From Planctomycetaceae bacterium (GTDB taxonomy: Bacteria > Planctomycetota > Planctomycetia > Pirellulales > Pirellulaceae): 64,000 bases of DNA. Positions 53,143 to 63,193 of this stretch are shown here, piece by piece. The stretch covers positions 1 to 64,000 of the forward strand of contig PAPJ01000059.1 in assembly GCA_002709045.1 (NCBI GenBank), read 5' to 3'. The notes under the pieces are model-generated. The model had not been told where the DNA came from, ran no database searches, and saw nothing but the letters and a program-made list of their open reading frames with translations. Positions within the stretch are counted from its first letter, which is position 1, and each line of letters opens with the position of its first letter. Both the position numbers and the translations under genes were made by a program.

Positions 53143-54786
53143 TTACAGCGGGAAATCATCTTCCGCAGCCTGTTGAGCATAGATAGGCATATGACGGTAA
53201 TAGACTTCAAGAATCATCGTTGCCAGAGCGGTATTATAAAGACGCCCCCCAACTCGAGCCCCATGGCCTGCACCCATATTCCAGCTACCAGTATTTGCAC
53301 ATTGACCTTTTCCCGTTTCCTGAGTCGCCACCAACTGATCACGCATAGTTTTGTTCCATTTATCCCATAATGGGCCACCATGATGTCGCATAACCTGCGT
53401 TGCATAGTAGTTGTAATACATATCGGTCTTACTAGGAGCCCATTTAGAAATGGTCTCAACCCCCCTAATTAAAGCGGGTTCATCCTTCTTCCAACCTAAG
53501 TACATTCGACAAAGCAAACCAACAGCTGTTGTGGCATGTCCACCACCAGGGGTTGTATACCCATAGGTTGCTCCACTATTTGCCTGAACACTATCCAGAA
53601 ATTTGTAGCACCCGGCAATCGTGTTTTTAGGAACATTCAAATAGGCCATGTGCCCACTTTTCAGGGCCATCAACTGCCAACCAACAACCGAAGTGTCACC
53701 TGCCTGACGAGGTTTATAACGCCAACCACCACCGACCGGATCCTGAGCATAGGTAATAAAGTTAAGAGACATCTGTGCAGGTGCCATCAATTGGCGATCT
53801 TTCGTCATAGCAAACGCTTCCGTTAATGTAATTGCACATAGACCGTGTGAATACATTCGACCGCCAGCATCTGTCAAATCACCAGTGGCGCCATTCACTT
53901 TCATGCTACGGGTAAGATAATACAAACCAGCCTCTACCTGTTTTTTGTACTCACCTTTCTTATGGGTGTTGCCAGCTCCCAGAAATGGGAGCAATGCCAT
54001 CGCTGTAGCCCCATTGAACGATGTTTTCAGGGTTCCAATATTTCCGCAAGTACAATTACGACGACCGTCAGCGGTATGGTCAAAGCTCCAACCTCCATCC
54101 GGATTCTGGTGATTAGCAATCCATTTGAGTGCCATAGCCACCGCTGCTTCACTCTCCTTGGTTCCACCGTACTCACGTACCATTGCGCCTCGAGCTTCAG
54201 CTCCTCTTCCCGATAGTCCTGAACCAACCACTGACTCGGTTGATGACAGCAGATCAGTCTGAGGAGCGACCTGATTGGCAATATTTTCAAATTCTACGGC
54301 TGCAACCGGTGCTTCCACATCGTCAGCAATTTCAATTTCTTCAACTTCAGAAACTTCTTCAATCGGATTAACTTCAGTTTCCACTTCCAACGTTTCTGTC
54401 GGTGTAATTTCCACAGGCTCATCGATGGGATCTGTAAGATCATCCACGATCTCTTCAATTAGATCGTTCTTGGTCATAACGGATGTCAACGATGGCATTT
54501 CTTCTACCGGAGTCACTAACACCATCAACCCGAGGATCACGAGAATCACCGTATGAACTGCCAGACTAAACATCCAACTAGGAACAGCTTGAAATAACAA
54601 GAAATTGCTTACAAACGAAGAGCTCTTTTCCGCTACCGGATCTTCAGCCGACTGGGATGTTGCAGGCGTAGCATCAGCTACAGAAGTACTTTCTGACGCT
54701 GGCGGTACAGCTGAATCGGTGGCCGTTGGAAGTGGAGGAGGCTGATTTTCCGGGGGAACTTGATTAGGATCATTTGTGTCTGACAT
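53143..54786 (-). CDS. Membrane-anchored squalene-cyclase/prenyltransferase-repeat protein, 547 aa
   Basis: N-terminal 80 residues are Pro/Ser-rich and then a membrane span (SLAVHTVILVILGLMVLV) precedes an acidic Val/Glu/Ile-rich stretch typical of TonB-like linkers. The C-terminal half has alpha/alpha-toroid repeats: ALKWIANHQNPDGGWSFD is a QW-like motif, and SLNFITYAQDPVGGGWRYKP another. The DxDD motif of true squalene-hopene cyclases is not seen, so a non-enzymatic or different role is likely. It is a common planctomycete architecture. Divergent from rpmG. Confidence 0.82.
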   Translation of the reverse strand: MSDTNDPNQVPPENQPPPLPTATDSAVPPASESTSVADATPATSQSAEDPVAEKSSSFVSNFLLFQAVPSWMFSLAVHTVILVILGLMVLVTPVEEMPSLTSVMTKNDLIEEIVDDLTDPIDEPVEITPTETLEVETEVNPIEEVSEVEEIEIADDVEAPVAAVEFENIANQVAPQTDLLSSTESVVGSGLSGRGAEARGAMVREYGGTKESEAAVAMALKWIANHQNPDGGWSFDHTADGRRNCTCGNIGTLKTSFNGATAMALLPFLGAGNTHKKGEYKKQVEAGLYYLTRSMKVNGATGDLTDAGGRMYSHGLCAITLTEAFAMTKDRQLMAPAQMSLNFITYAQDPVGGGWRYKPRQAGDTSVVGWQLMALKSGHMAYLNVPKNTIAGCYKFLDSVQANSGATYGYTTPGGGHATTAVGLLCRMYLGWKKDEPALIRGVETISKWAPSKTDMYYNYYATQVMRHHGGPLWDKWNKTMRDQLVATQETGKGQCANTGSWNMGAGHGARVGGRLYNTALATMILEVYYRHMPIYAQQAAEDDFPL

Positions 54787-55192
54787 ATTCTCTGTCCTTT
54801 GTGATCAAATACCAAAGGTATCCGCTCATCCATAAATCTGCGCATAATCTAGCGGCAGTATTCTCTTCCTTTAAAATTATCGGATAATTGGCAAAAATCA
54901 AGTATTACATTTTGTATCTCCTGCCGAGTTGACCCCCATAATATTAAGTTTTTCTGGTGTTGGGCAATATTCGCTACTGATAGAGATGCCATATTACTGA
55001 CGAAACACAATAAACCATCCATTCGACAGTTGTGCGTCGCCACCGGCAAAGCTGGCCAAAAACCCCGAAATAGACCGTTGTCAAAGACCAGTAAGCACGA
55101 CTAGAATAGTTGCTTCAACCAAAATAAATCCATCCGTGAAGCAACGGTTCTGAACATTTTCACGGCACGACAGAATTATATAAGGTGATCCT
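54787..55192. other. Divergent intergenic region, 406 bp
   Basis: Lies between the squalene-cyclase-like gene (minus) and rpmG (plus). It holds a good promoter candidate for rpmG. No RNA gene recognised; no convincing promoter for the minus-strand gene was seen. Confidence 0.6.
55078..55107 (+). promoter_or_regulatory. Promoter of rpmG
   Basis: TTGTCA (55078-55083), 18-bp spacer, TAGAAT (55102-55107); each box matches 5 of 6 consensus bases. It predicts a leader of about 80 nt. Confidence 0.55.
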
Positions 55193-55360
55193 ATGGCTGG
55201 TCGAAGTAAAAAGAAAGCTGAAACTATCTTCCTCGTCTGCGAAGAAACCGGCGATTACAACTACAATGTCAAGCGTAAACCTGGTGGTGAAAAGTTGTCG
55301 CTGAAAAAGTACAGCCCACGTCTACGTCGCCACACGGTACACGTAGAAAAGAAGAAGTAA
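55193..55360 (+). CDS. rpmG: 50S ribosomal protein L33, 55 aa
   Basis: ATG 55193 to TAA 55358-55360. The product begins MAGRSKKKAETIFLVCEETG and its second half, EKLSLKKYSPRLRRHTVHV, matches the conserved L33 pattern (EKLELKKFDP-RQH). It is of normal length and strongly basic. Only one Cys is seen (Cys16), so it lacks the paired CxxC zinc motifs of the zinc-binding form. AAGGTGAT lies 6 nt upstream of the ATG. An intrinsic terminator follows 100 bp later. Confidence 0.93.
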   Translation: MAGRSKKKAETIFLVCEETGDYNYNVKRKPGGEKLSLKKYSPRLRRHTVHVEKKK

Positions 55361-55459
55361 GTCGTTAAGCTTCAAAACAAAGAGTTTGGTGTAATCCACT
55401 CTGACGTGATGTCCGTCATCGATTACACCGGTGTACTGAATCGAAAAAAAGATGCGAAC

Positions 55460-55496
55460 AGGTTCATGACTAGGTAAACTGGTCGTGAACCTTTTC
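55460..55496 (+). terminator. Intrinsic terminator downstream of rpmG
   Basis: AGGTTCATGAC (55460-55470), an 11-nt loop, then GTCGTGAACCT (55482-55492) and TTT. The 11-bp stem has one G-T pair and is followed by a short T-run. Confidence 0.75.
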
Positions 55497-55552
55497 TATT
55501 GATATTCCGAGATCTGGATGATCGCTCATTCAAAGCATGGATGATTTGAGTA

Positions 55553-57307
55553 ATGCAAAAACGCTGGAAAATATTACCCTTTGACCCTGACCGGGTAGAA
55601 CAACTGGAAGCTGCGGCTCAGATACCCACTGTGGTTGCTCAGCTTTTACTAAATCGAGGCATTGATCATGCCGAAGAGATCTCTGCATTTTTAGAGACAA
55701 AACTGTCGGGTTTACGTCCTCCTGAAGAACTACCGGGAATCCCGGAAGCAGCTAGCCTGATCTACAAAGCTGTCAAGGAAGGAAAGAAAATTCTCATCTA
55801 CGGTGACTATGATGCGGACGGGATGACGGCATCCGCCATTCTTTATCGCTGTCTTACTATCCTGCATGCTGAGGTTGCTTACTTTGCACCTAATCGTATA
55901 TCTGACGGTTATGGACTCAATACAGCACAGATCCGGCGTCATCATGATCAGGGATTTGAACTTATCATTTCGGTCGACTGTGGAATCGCTAATGCCGAAG
56001 AAATTGACGTGGCTAAAGAACTCGGCATGCAGGTTGTTGTTACCGACCATCATGAATTTGCTGAGCGTTTACCGGAAGCCGACGTGATCGTACATCCCCG
56101 ACTGCCCGGAACCGATTATTCGTTCGGGGGTCTTTGCGGCGCAGCCGTTGCACTTAAATTGGCTTGGTCACTGTGTCAGCTCGATAGTGAAGCAACACGA
56201 GTCAAACCCGCACACCGTGATTTCCTGATGATGGCAGTCGGCATTGCCGCGATCGGAACAGTAGCAGATGTCGTGCCGCTGCAGGACGAAAACAGAATCA
56301 TCGTCACTCATGGCCTTCGCAGCCTCAAAAACCGTCCTCCACTGGGCTTAGCAGCATTGATGAAACTTACAGGGCTGTCAGGCAAGCAACAGTTTGATGC
56401 TCAGGATATCGGTTTTAACATTGGTCCGCGACTAAATGCAGCGGGGCGTTTGGGACAAGCTCCGCTCGGAGTCGAATTGCTCGTAACGAACGATGAAAAA
56501 CGAGCTCACGAACTGGCGGAGTATCTGGACAATCTGAACAACGATCGAAAAAAAATCGAACGCAGTATCAATCTAGCAGCAGTGAAACAAATCAAAGAGA
56601 AATACGATGTTGAGAATGATCCTTCATTCGTCCTCGCCGGACACGGTTGGAATGCTGGTGTGATTGGAGTTGTCAGTGGCCGTCTTGCCGAAAAATATGC
56701 TCGCCCGGTCATTCTGATCGCTTTGGATCAAATGGGAGTTAAACCGGGAATCGGGTCCGCGCGAAATGGAGGCATCGGGAACCTCCACGAAACTCTTCAG
56801 CACTGCACTGCTCACCTGATCAAACATGGTGGCCATGCTGCAGCAGCTGGTCTAACGATTGAGGAAAATCAAATTGACGCGTTTCGTTCAGCGTTTTGCG
56901 AGTACATACAGGAAAGCATCACCGCCGAAGATCGAATCGCTGAAGTCGTTATTGATGCGGAGGCATCTCTCAGTCAGCTAACACCGCAGACTATTTTCCA
57001 AATGCAGCAACTCGGACCGTTTGGTGAAGGGAATCCGGCTCCGGTACTGTGTGCCAGTAATGTCGACGTTGTCACAGGTTCAGCTAAACGCATGGGAGGA
57101 GGTGAACTCCACCTCAGTGTGAAAGTGTCTCAGCATGGAAAAACTTTACGGGCGGTTGCCTTTGGTCAGGGTGACTGGGCTGAGGAATTGGACCAGGTCC
57201 AAGGTCAGATTGATGTCGTTTTTAAACCGGTCATCAACGAATTCCGGGGACAACGCAACGTCGAACTACATCTCGAAGACTGGCGCCCCGTTGCCGAATC
57301 AACTTAA
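55553..57307 (+). CDS. recJ: Single-stranded-DNA exonuclease RecJ, 584 aa
   Basis: 5'-3' single-strand exonuclease of the DHH family used in recombination and repair. GDYDADGMTAS is motif I, DCGIANAEEI motif II, DHHEFAERLP motif III, NAAGRLGQAPLG motif IV, and HGGHAAAAGLTI the DHHA1 motif. Metal ligands (Asp and His) are all present. Length is normal. It ends tail to tail with the tricorn-like gene, overlapping by 4 bp (shared TTAA). Confidence 0.95.
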   Translation: MQKRWKILPFDPDRVEQLEAAAQIPTVVAQLLLNRGIDHAEEISAFLETKLSGLRPPEELPGIPEAASLIYKAVKEGKKILIYGDYDADGMTASAILYRCLTILHAEVAYFAPNRISDGYGLNTAQIRRHHDQGFELIISVDCGIANAEEIDVAKELGMQVVVTDHHEFAERLPEADVIVHPRLPGTDYSFGGLCGAAVALKLAWSLCQLDSEATRVKPAHRDFLMMAVGIAAIGTVADVVPLQDENRIIVTHGLRSLKNRPPLGLAALMKLTGLSGKQQFDAQDIGFNIGPRLNAAGRLGQAPLGVELLVTNDEKRAHELAEYLDNLNNDRKKIERSINLAAVKQIKEKYDVENDPSFVLAGHGWNAGVIGVVSGRLAEKYARPVILIALDQMGVKPGIGSARNGGIGNLHETLQHCTAHLIKHGGHAAAAGLTIEENQIDAFRSAFCEYIQESITAEDRIAEVVIDAEASLSQLTPQTIFQMQQLGPFGEGNPAPVLCASNVDVVTGSAKRMGGGELHLSVKVSQHGKTLRAVAFGQGDWAEELDQVQGQIDVVFKPVINEFRGQRNVELHLEDWRPVAEST

Positions 57308-60300
57308 CGATTGGGAGTCTTTTTTGTCCCGGGGCGCACCGGGTAAGGTGGAGCCTGCGGTGTTTTAATGGGCTCTTGCTTGAGCTTCTGTTGCAGATAT
57401 TTAATAGCAGCAGCCAATTGCGCGTCTTTACCTGCAAAGGTGGCATGCGGCAAATTATCGACAACAATATCCGGGTCCACTCCATGTCCCTCAATCAACC
57501 ACTTCCCTTCCGGACCAAATACTCCGGACTGGGCGGCGGAAGCATAGCCTTTGTCGACCAGACGGTTATTAATACTCAGCCAGATCTCCCCACCCCATGT
57601 TCTCGTCCCAATCACAACTCCATAACCCAGCCGTCGGAACCCTTCAGCAAAAGCTTCCCCATCCGAGGCCGTGCGCTCGTTACAAAGTACCACCATATGC
57701 CCCCGAAATGCATATTGCATATTCCAGTAAGGTTTTCCGACTCGGGGTTGCCAATAGAACCATGCCTGTCGTCCGAGCTTCTCGAGGATCCAGCTATCTA
57801 TATTGCCTCCACGATTGTGACGTACATCTACAATTAAAGCCGGACGATTATATACGGGATAAAAATCTCGCGTCCATTCGGCAATATTATCCTTTCCCAT
57901 TGCCCGCAGGTGCAGATACCCAATCTGCTGCTGACTCACCTTATCTACTGCCAGACGCCGAGAAAATTCCCATTGGTCATATCTCAAATCTGCTTCACGG
58001 GTCATCGAAATCGGCCTGACCACAACCTCACGAACTGGATCATTGTCCGGCCCCGCTACTTCCAGCAAAACCTGACGACCAACCTGTTCCCTCAATAACA
58101 CATTAATGTGGCCTACTGAATTAACATCAACACCATTGACTTTACGAATCACCGACTGCTGCTTAATCTGAACATCCGGGTGAGCCAAGGGGGAAAGGTT
58201 TTCGGGATAATCCGGATCTGACATGTAAATATGTTCCACAACGTATCCTTTGCGGTCCCGATCATGACGCAAGACAGCACCCAGAGAACCAATTCCCACA
58301 TGGTCGCCGTCGGTACGCTGCTGCCCTCCACGCACATAAATATGCAGTGCTTCTAATTCACCAACCATTTGCTCCAGTAAATCATTTAGCTCTGCCCGAT
58401 CGGTGACTCGATCCACTAATTTTAGATGCAAATCTAGAACCTCTTTCCATTTCACGCCATGTAGGTTGGGATCATAAAAATAATCTCGTTCCAATCTCCA
58501 TGCATCCACTAACATCTGTCGCCAGCGTTTGACCGGATCGACGGAAAATCTGACGTTTCTTAAAGAAACCAAATCATCGCTTCCACCTCCAGACTTACCG
58601 TGAGCAGCAAAGACGTAAAAACTCCCTGACTTCCGCAATGCTACATGTTTAGCATTGGTAGACAATTCGTATGAATCGATAGAGCTGGCGACAGTTACGA
58701 CATCAGCCTCAAATTTACGAGCACGAGATTTTAGTGAGCGCGACGATGATGTCCCTTTGTTGGTGCTCACCCAATACAGATGTTTGGCTGTGACTGCTAA
58801 TTCACTGTAATTACCTCCACTAACAGGAAGTTTGCGGATTCTTCGCATGATGTTTTCAAAATCTATTTCAATTCCAAGCAGCGGAACATCCGGTCCTTCC
58901 AGATTTTTCTCCGAGTCGTCTTCCCGTTCTTCTTCATCTAGTTCTGTGATTTCTCGAAACGGTGAAGAAATATCATTCTGAAGTGCCAACTCATAGATCA
59001 AAGTTGTATTATCAAAGTACGGTTCCGGTTGTCGCGGACCCCAGGGGCTGGCAACTGACGAACTGAGGCGACGGTCTGACAGAAAATATAAAAATTTACC
59101 ATCCGGGCTCCATGCCGGATCATAACTGTCAGCCCTGTCCGTGGTTACAGCAATCGCTTCTTTCTTTTTCAGTGACCATAACCAGATTTGATCCGTCCAG
59201 TTCTCAGCAGATTTGGCATAGGCAAGCCATCGGCTGTCCGGGGACCAGCTAAGATCATAGAAATTGCCATAATCCGACACGCCAATCCGCTGCTGCTTGC
59301 CTGTCGCTGTTTCGGTAATCCACAAGTGATGATTCTTATCGGTGAAGGCCAGCCACTGACCATCAGGTGAAGCCACAGGCTGAAAGCGAAAAACCTTACC
59401 CGTTCTGGTTATCTGGGAACCTGCCTGAAGACCATTAGATGGTATTGACCAAACTTCATATTCACCGGTTTCGTCTGTCAGTGCTAATACCTTATCGGCT
59501 CCAGGCTGAAATAATACTGACCTGTAACGCGCGGAAGAACTATGAGTCAAATGCACAGTTCTACCGCGGTCGACCGGTACCACAAACAAATTACCATGCA
59601 AGGCGAGAGCAAGATTTTTACCATCATCACTTAAGCAGTAGGAGTCCAGATAGTCTTCCGGAGACTCAACCCAAAGTTCTCTTCGCTGCTCGAAGTCCGA
59701 CGACAGTGTAATAGGAATCACTGCTGAATTATCTGTACTCAGATCAAGGACATACAAATCAGCTCCAAGCTGATAAACAATTCGATTACCATGTAAATTC
59801 GGTCGTAGACAGTCAAACCCTTCATGCTTGGTGTGTTGCTGAAGGTCCTTGCCTTGTAAATTCATTGACCAGATATTCATTGTGCCATCGCGGTCACTAT
59901 TGAAATAAATGCGGTCACCATGCAGCATCGGTGAACGACTGGTCCCGGTGTAGTCTGCGGTCAGAGCAACGGCTTCATCTTCTTCCAATATGTACTTCCA
60001 GAGGTTTTCCACAGAACCGCCGTGGTACCGTTTAGTACTCGAACCCTGCTTGGAGAGTCTGGTGAAAACAAGCCCCATCTGCTTCCCCAGCCAGGCAGCC
60101 TGTGAAGCCTGATTCAATTCAACCCGTTCGATCTGTTTTGTTTGTGGATGAACTAAAACCAACTGAGTATTTGGAAGTGTGGAATAATGGCGGGTTGCAT
60201 AACAAACCCGTCGGTCAGGAGTCCATCCAACAACTCGCGCCGACTCACCATCATAGGTTAAGCGTTCTGGCTTTCCTCCTTCTACAGGAATCAGATAAAC

Positions 60301-60570
60301 CTCCGTTGGCCCTTCGTACGAAGCCGAAAAAGCGATCCACTTTCCATCCGGAGAAATCGCTGAATGCAGTTCCTGCTCCGGATGAGTTGTCAAACGGGTC
60401 GCCTCAGAAGTCCCGAGTCTAACTTTCCATAGATCACCTTCGGCTGTAAAGACAACCATGTCCCCGTGAATTGCCGGATAACGATAATACCCATTATTTT
60501 GAGCCTGACCTGCATTTGACAGCACGGTCAATAAAATTAGCAAAGACAAAAGCGTGTGACGCGAAAGCAT
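57304..60570 (-). CDS. Exported tricorn-protease-like S41 peptidase, 1088 aa
   Basis: Signal peptide MLSRHTLLSLLILLTVLSNAG to about GQAQ, then two WD/YWTD-like propeller blocks with repeats such as SPDGKWIAFSASYEG and SPDSRWLAYAKSAEN, a PDZ region (about 780-870), and the S41 core with NERTASDGEAFAEGF, where the Ser of TASDG is the nucleophile, and EGHGVDPDI carrying the late Glu. At the site where archaeal tricorn has a Ser-His pair, this protein reads EALHIYV, so only the His is kept. Unlike cytosolic tricorn it is exported. The role is probably peptide degradation outside the cytoplasm. Confidence 0.9.
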   Translation of the reverse strand: MLSRHTLLSLLILLTVLSNAGQAQNNGYYRYPAIHGDMVVFTAEGDLWKVRLGTSEATRLTTHPEQELHSAISPDGKWIAFSASYEGPTEVYLIPVEGGKPERLTYDGESARVVGWTPDRRVCYATRHYSTLPNTQLVLVHPQTKQIERVELNQASQAAWLGKQMGLVFTRLSKQGSSTKRYHGGSVENLWKYILEEDEAVALTADYTGTSRSPMLHGDRIYFNSDRDGTMNIWSMNLQGKDLQQHTKHEGFDCLRPNLHGNRIVYQLGADLYVLDLSTDNSAVIPITLSSDFEQRRELWVESPEDYLDSYCLSDDGKNLALALHGNLFVVPVDRGRTVHLTHSSSARYRSVLFQPGADKVLALTDETGEYEVWSIPSNGLQAGSQITRTGKVFRFQPVASPDGQWLAFTDKNHHLWITETATGKQQRIGVSDYGNFYDLSWSPDSRWLAYAKSAENWTDQIWLWSLKKKEAIAVTTDRADSYDPAWSPDGKFLYFLSDRRLSSSVASPWGPRQPEPYFDNTTLIYELALQNDISSPFREITELDEEEREDDSEKNLEGPDVPLLGIEIDFENIMRRIRKLPVSGGNYSELAVTAKHLYWVSTNKGTSSSRSLKSRARKFEADVVTVASSIDSYELSTNAKHVALRKSGSFYVFAAHGKSGGGSDDLVSLRNVRFSVDPVKRWRQMLVDAWRLERDYFYDPNLHGVKWKEVLDLHLKLVDRVTDRAELNDLLEQMVGELEALHIYVRGGQQRTDGDHVGIGSLGAVLRHDRDRKGYVVEHIYMSDPDYPENLSPLAHPDVQIKQQSVIRKVNGVDVNSVGHINVLLREQVGRQVLLEVAGPDNDPVREVVVRPISMTREADLRYDQWEFSRRLAVDKVSQQQIGYLHLRAMGKDNIAEWTRDFYPVYNRPALIVDVRHNRGGNIDSWILEKLGRQAWFYWQPRVGKPYWNMQYAFRGHMVVLCNERTASDGEAFAEGFRRLGYGVVIGTRTWGGEIWLSINNRLVDKGYASAAQSGVFGPEGKWLIEGHGVDPDIVVDNLPHATFAGKDAQLAAAIKYLQQKLKQEPIKTPQAPPYPVRPGTKKTPNR

Positions 60571-60648
60571 ATCACATTCCTAATTCTTAGATAGTTAAAG
60601 CAAAATACGATTTAAACTGTTCCCGTTTTAATGATATTTCAGTCGATA

Positions 60649-63111
60649 TTAACGGGCTTTGGTTTGAGCGAGAATTGTTTCGTAAATAGTAAGTGCCTGA
60701 TCATAAGCCTGACGAGCCGCTTCTTTCTCAGCATCGGCAATATACCTGCTTCGGTTCTCCCAAAGCAGTTTCGTTGACTCAAGACACCAAAGCACACTTT
60801 GAGTTGACGCACGAATCGGGCGATCATTCACCAGTACGTTCACCGGATTGGTGTGCAATTGTGGAAATTGTCGCAACGCCACCCAGCTACTCTGAGAAAC
60901 CGGAACTTCAAAATGAAGCTTATGCTGCTTACCATCAGCCGGGACGCTTGCCGTAGCAATGACCTGACCATTGACAACTACTTCAACTTGTCGCTCACCA
61001 CCTTTCACATACTCCATACTGCGCGGAGCGTGTAACAGTACGGTATCTCCGGCAAGTCGGTTAGCTTCCGGATCGATCGTGCCGTAAGCCACACCTTCAG
61101 GCGTGGCCGGAGCAAAAGAGACGGTCGCATCAACCAAAACAGTTCCGGCCTCTTTCAACTGAACATCTTCCATACCCGCAGTCTTTTGATTCACCCGAAA
61201 ATCCAGCGCGTGTGCATATCCATCTGATACATACGATTTCCCTGTCGCTAAAGCACGGCACCACTGCTGATAAGTCCAGCGTCTGGACTGACCAAGCTGC
61301 ACATAAACTCTTCCCTGCCCCACCCGACGACTCGACATACAGGGAAAATCTGTCTCACCGCTGAGTTTAATCGGAAAGCCACAGTTCATCAGGTGATACC
61401 ACGTGTTCCATTCCGAGATTCGAGGAGTGTCCATAGCGCTGAGAAAATCGCAAACGCCAAGGGGCGTGCTGACAAAAACCTCCATTGCTCCACGTCCTGA
61501 CATTGCTGGGATTGCATAATTTGGCAATTGATCAGAAGCCCGGTCGAGCGCAAGTTTAATCTCACCTTCGTCAAGCCGCCGGTCACGGTTCATATCGATT
61601 CGGGAAAATTCGTACGGTAATAAAGCCTGTCCGACCTCGTCACTGTTAAGACTTCCATCTTGATCGGAATCATAGCGTCGCAAAGTCCAGACCGCACCAG
61701 CTTCAGGATCAACACCTAAGGCTGAATGAGGATAGCCGGTCACACCCCCCTGTTGTTTACACCACTTCAACACAGGAACCGTCCAGGTGGGCCAGCCTTT
61801 GGTCTTGGTTCCATCCGATCCGGGATAAGTCTGGTTTTTCAGATTTAAGAGGCATACGTGCCCCAAAGCCGCGGAACCAAATCCACTGATTTCAAGATCA
61901 TATTTGAGCAGCGTATTGCGTTCACTGACATCATGAGCCAATGGTGCAAAAAACTGCCGCTGATGGTCATAACAAGGCCCCCAGGTTAAGACGCATCCCA
62001 CATTCAGTCCTTCTCCTTTAACCTGGCGGAACATGTCTTCCGGAGTAACTCCTTCAGTCGGCAATGTATAATGAGAACAACCGGCTGCATGAATATGGTG
62101 ATCACCTCCATAGAAACCAAAAGCATTAGGATTTACCCAACGCTTTAACTTTATCTGCACAGGCGTTGTTTTTTGGCTTGAGACTTTCAAATTCATTCTG
62201 CCAACCAAATACTCCGGGCCACGGCTGTATGTCACTTCATACTCTCCGGCCGGCAGTAAAACATACTCACCATCTGCTCTGTAGATCTGTGGCTGAAAAA
62301 AGAAGTCGGGAACGACCCGTTTGATTTGTGACGGATAAACTCGCCCTGTTTTATCGGTGATGATTAGCCGAGCAATTGACGGTTTGTCATTCTCATCACG
62401 AATTTCAAATGGGACTGCAATAGCTTTCGCCACGTTGATCAGAACTGGTGTTTCACCACGAAATCCCAAATCCTGTGTCCCTTGTCCAACATCAAACCGG
62501 AATAATACTTCCCGACGACCGGCCTCAGTTGACGAGACATTCATAATTACATATTCAATATCAAGTCCACTAAGACGAGTTGTCATCGGCGGCGAGCGAA
62601 AAACATCTACTTCTAAAAACCGGTGTTTGGCTCCTTCGCTGTTTTCATCGTCTGCTAGTTCTGTCTGTTCCTGTCGTTTCAAAATCCCAACAGAGCTTCC
62701 TGCATAAACAGGACCGGAACTGGGAGAACCAATATTCAGAGGGATTTCGACATGGGCCATATTATGCACCTTAAGCAATAATGGCGTGAATCCATGTTGT
62801 TGAATATTAACTTTACCTGGGCCACGTACTCCCTTCACTCTGACTTCCGGATTAATCTCGACTAACGCAACTACTTGCTCATCTAATAATCGTTGAATCG
62901 CGATAGAATCTTCGTCTGCAATTGCCTTTTCCAGATTGTTCTGCAGAGATTGAGAAAGTGGATGCCCTAAATACTGTAAGCTTTGAATCACCCTTTTAAC
63001 ATTAGCGCCTAATGGTTGGGACTCAACCGGAACGCGTGTCAGTTCCTCTGCACGAATGTCACCGCCAGCAAGGAATAAGACCAACAGCAGAGAAGAGCAT
63101 AATCGTATCAT
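60649..63111 (-). CDS. Exported CehA/McbA-type metallohydrolase with EF-hand pair, 820 aa
   Basis: Signal peptide MIRLCSSLLLVLFLAGGDIRA. A central GGDHHIHAAGCSHYTLP region with two His resembles the metal site of CehA/McbA-like (PHP-fold) hydrolases, supported by WGPCYDHQRQ and GHVCLLNLK. Two calcium-type loops, DSDQDGSLNSDE and DMNRDRRLDEGE, lie in mid-protein, an EF-hand pair inside the enzyme. Upstream is a beta-sandwich-like N-terminal third. Substrate unknown. It lies 78 bp from the start of the tricorn-like gene on the same strand and may be cotranscribed. Confidence 0.8.
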   Translation of the reverse strand: MIRLCSSLLLVLFLAGGDIRAEELTRVPVESQPLGANVKRVIQSLQYLGHPLSQSLQNNLEKAIADEDSIAIQRLLDEQVVALVEINPEVRVKGVRGPGKVNIQQHGFTPLLLKVHNMAHVEIPLNIGSPSSGPVYAGSSVGILKRQEQTELADDENSEGAKHRFLEVDVFRSPPMTTRLSGLDIEYVIMNVSSTEAGRREVLFRFDVGQGTQDLGFRGETPVLINVAKAIAVPFEIRDENDKPSIARLIITDKTGRVYPSQIKRVVPDFFFQPQIYRADGEYVLLPAGEYEVTYSRGPEYLVGRMNLKVSSQKTTPVQIKLKRWVNPNAFGFYGGDHHIHAAGCSHYTLPTEGVTPEDMFRQVKGEGLNVGCVLTWGPCYDHQRQFFAPLAHDVSERNTLLKYDLEISGFGSAALGHVCLLNLKNQTYPGSDGTKTKGWPTWTVPVLKWCKQQGGVTGYPHSALGVDPEAGAVWTLRRYDSDQDGSLNSDEVGQALLPYEFSRIDMNRDRRLDEGEIKLALDRASDQLPNYAIPAMSGRGAMEVFVSTPLGVCDFLSAMDTPRISEWNTWYHLMNCGFPIKLSGETDFPCMSSRRVGQGRVYVQLGQSRRWTYQQWCRALATGKSYVSDGYAHALDFRVNQKTAGMEDVQLKEAGTVLVDATVSFAPATPEGVAYGTIDPEANRLAGDTVLLHAPRSMEYVKGGERQVEVVVNGQVIATASVPADGKQHKLHFEVPVSQSSWVALRQFPQLHTNPVNVLVNDRPIRASTQSVLWCLESTKLLWENRSRYIADAEKEAARQAYDQALTIYETILAQTKAR

Positions 63112-63193
63112 CTGAAGATTCTCTCCGGTAACAGCTAATAGGAAAGCTGTTATTGTAGCACGCTATAGCATCACAGGCTCAGAATGACTGGAG

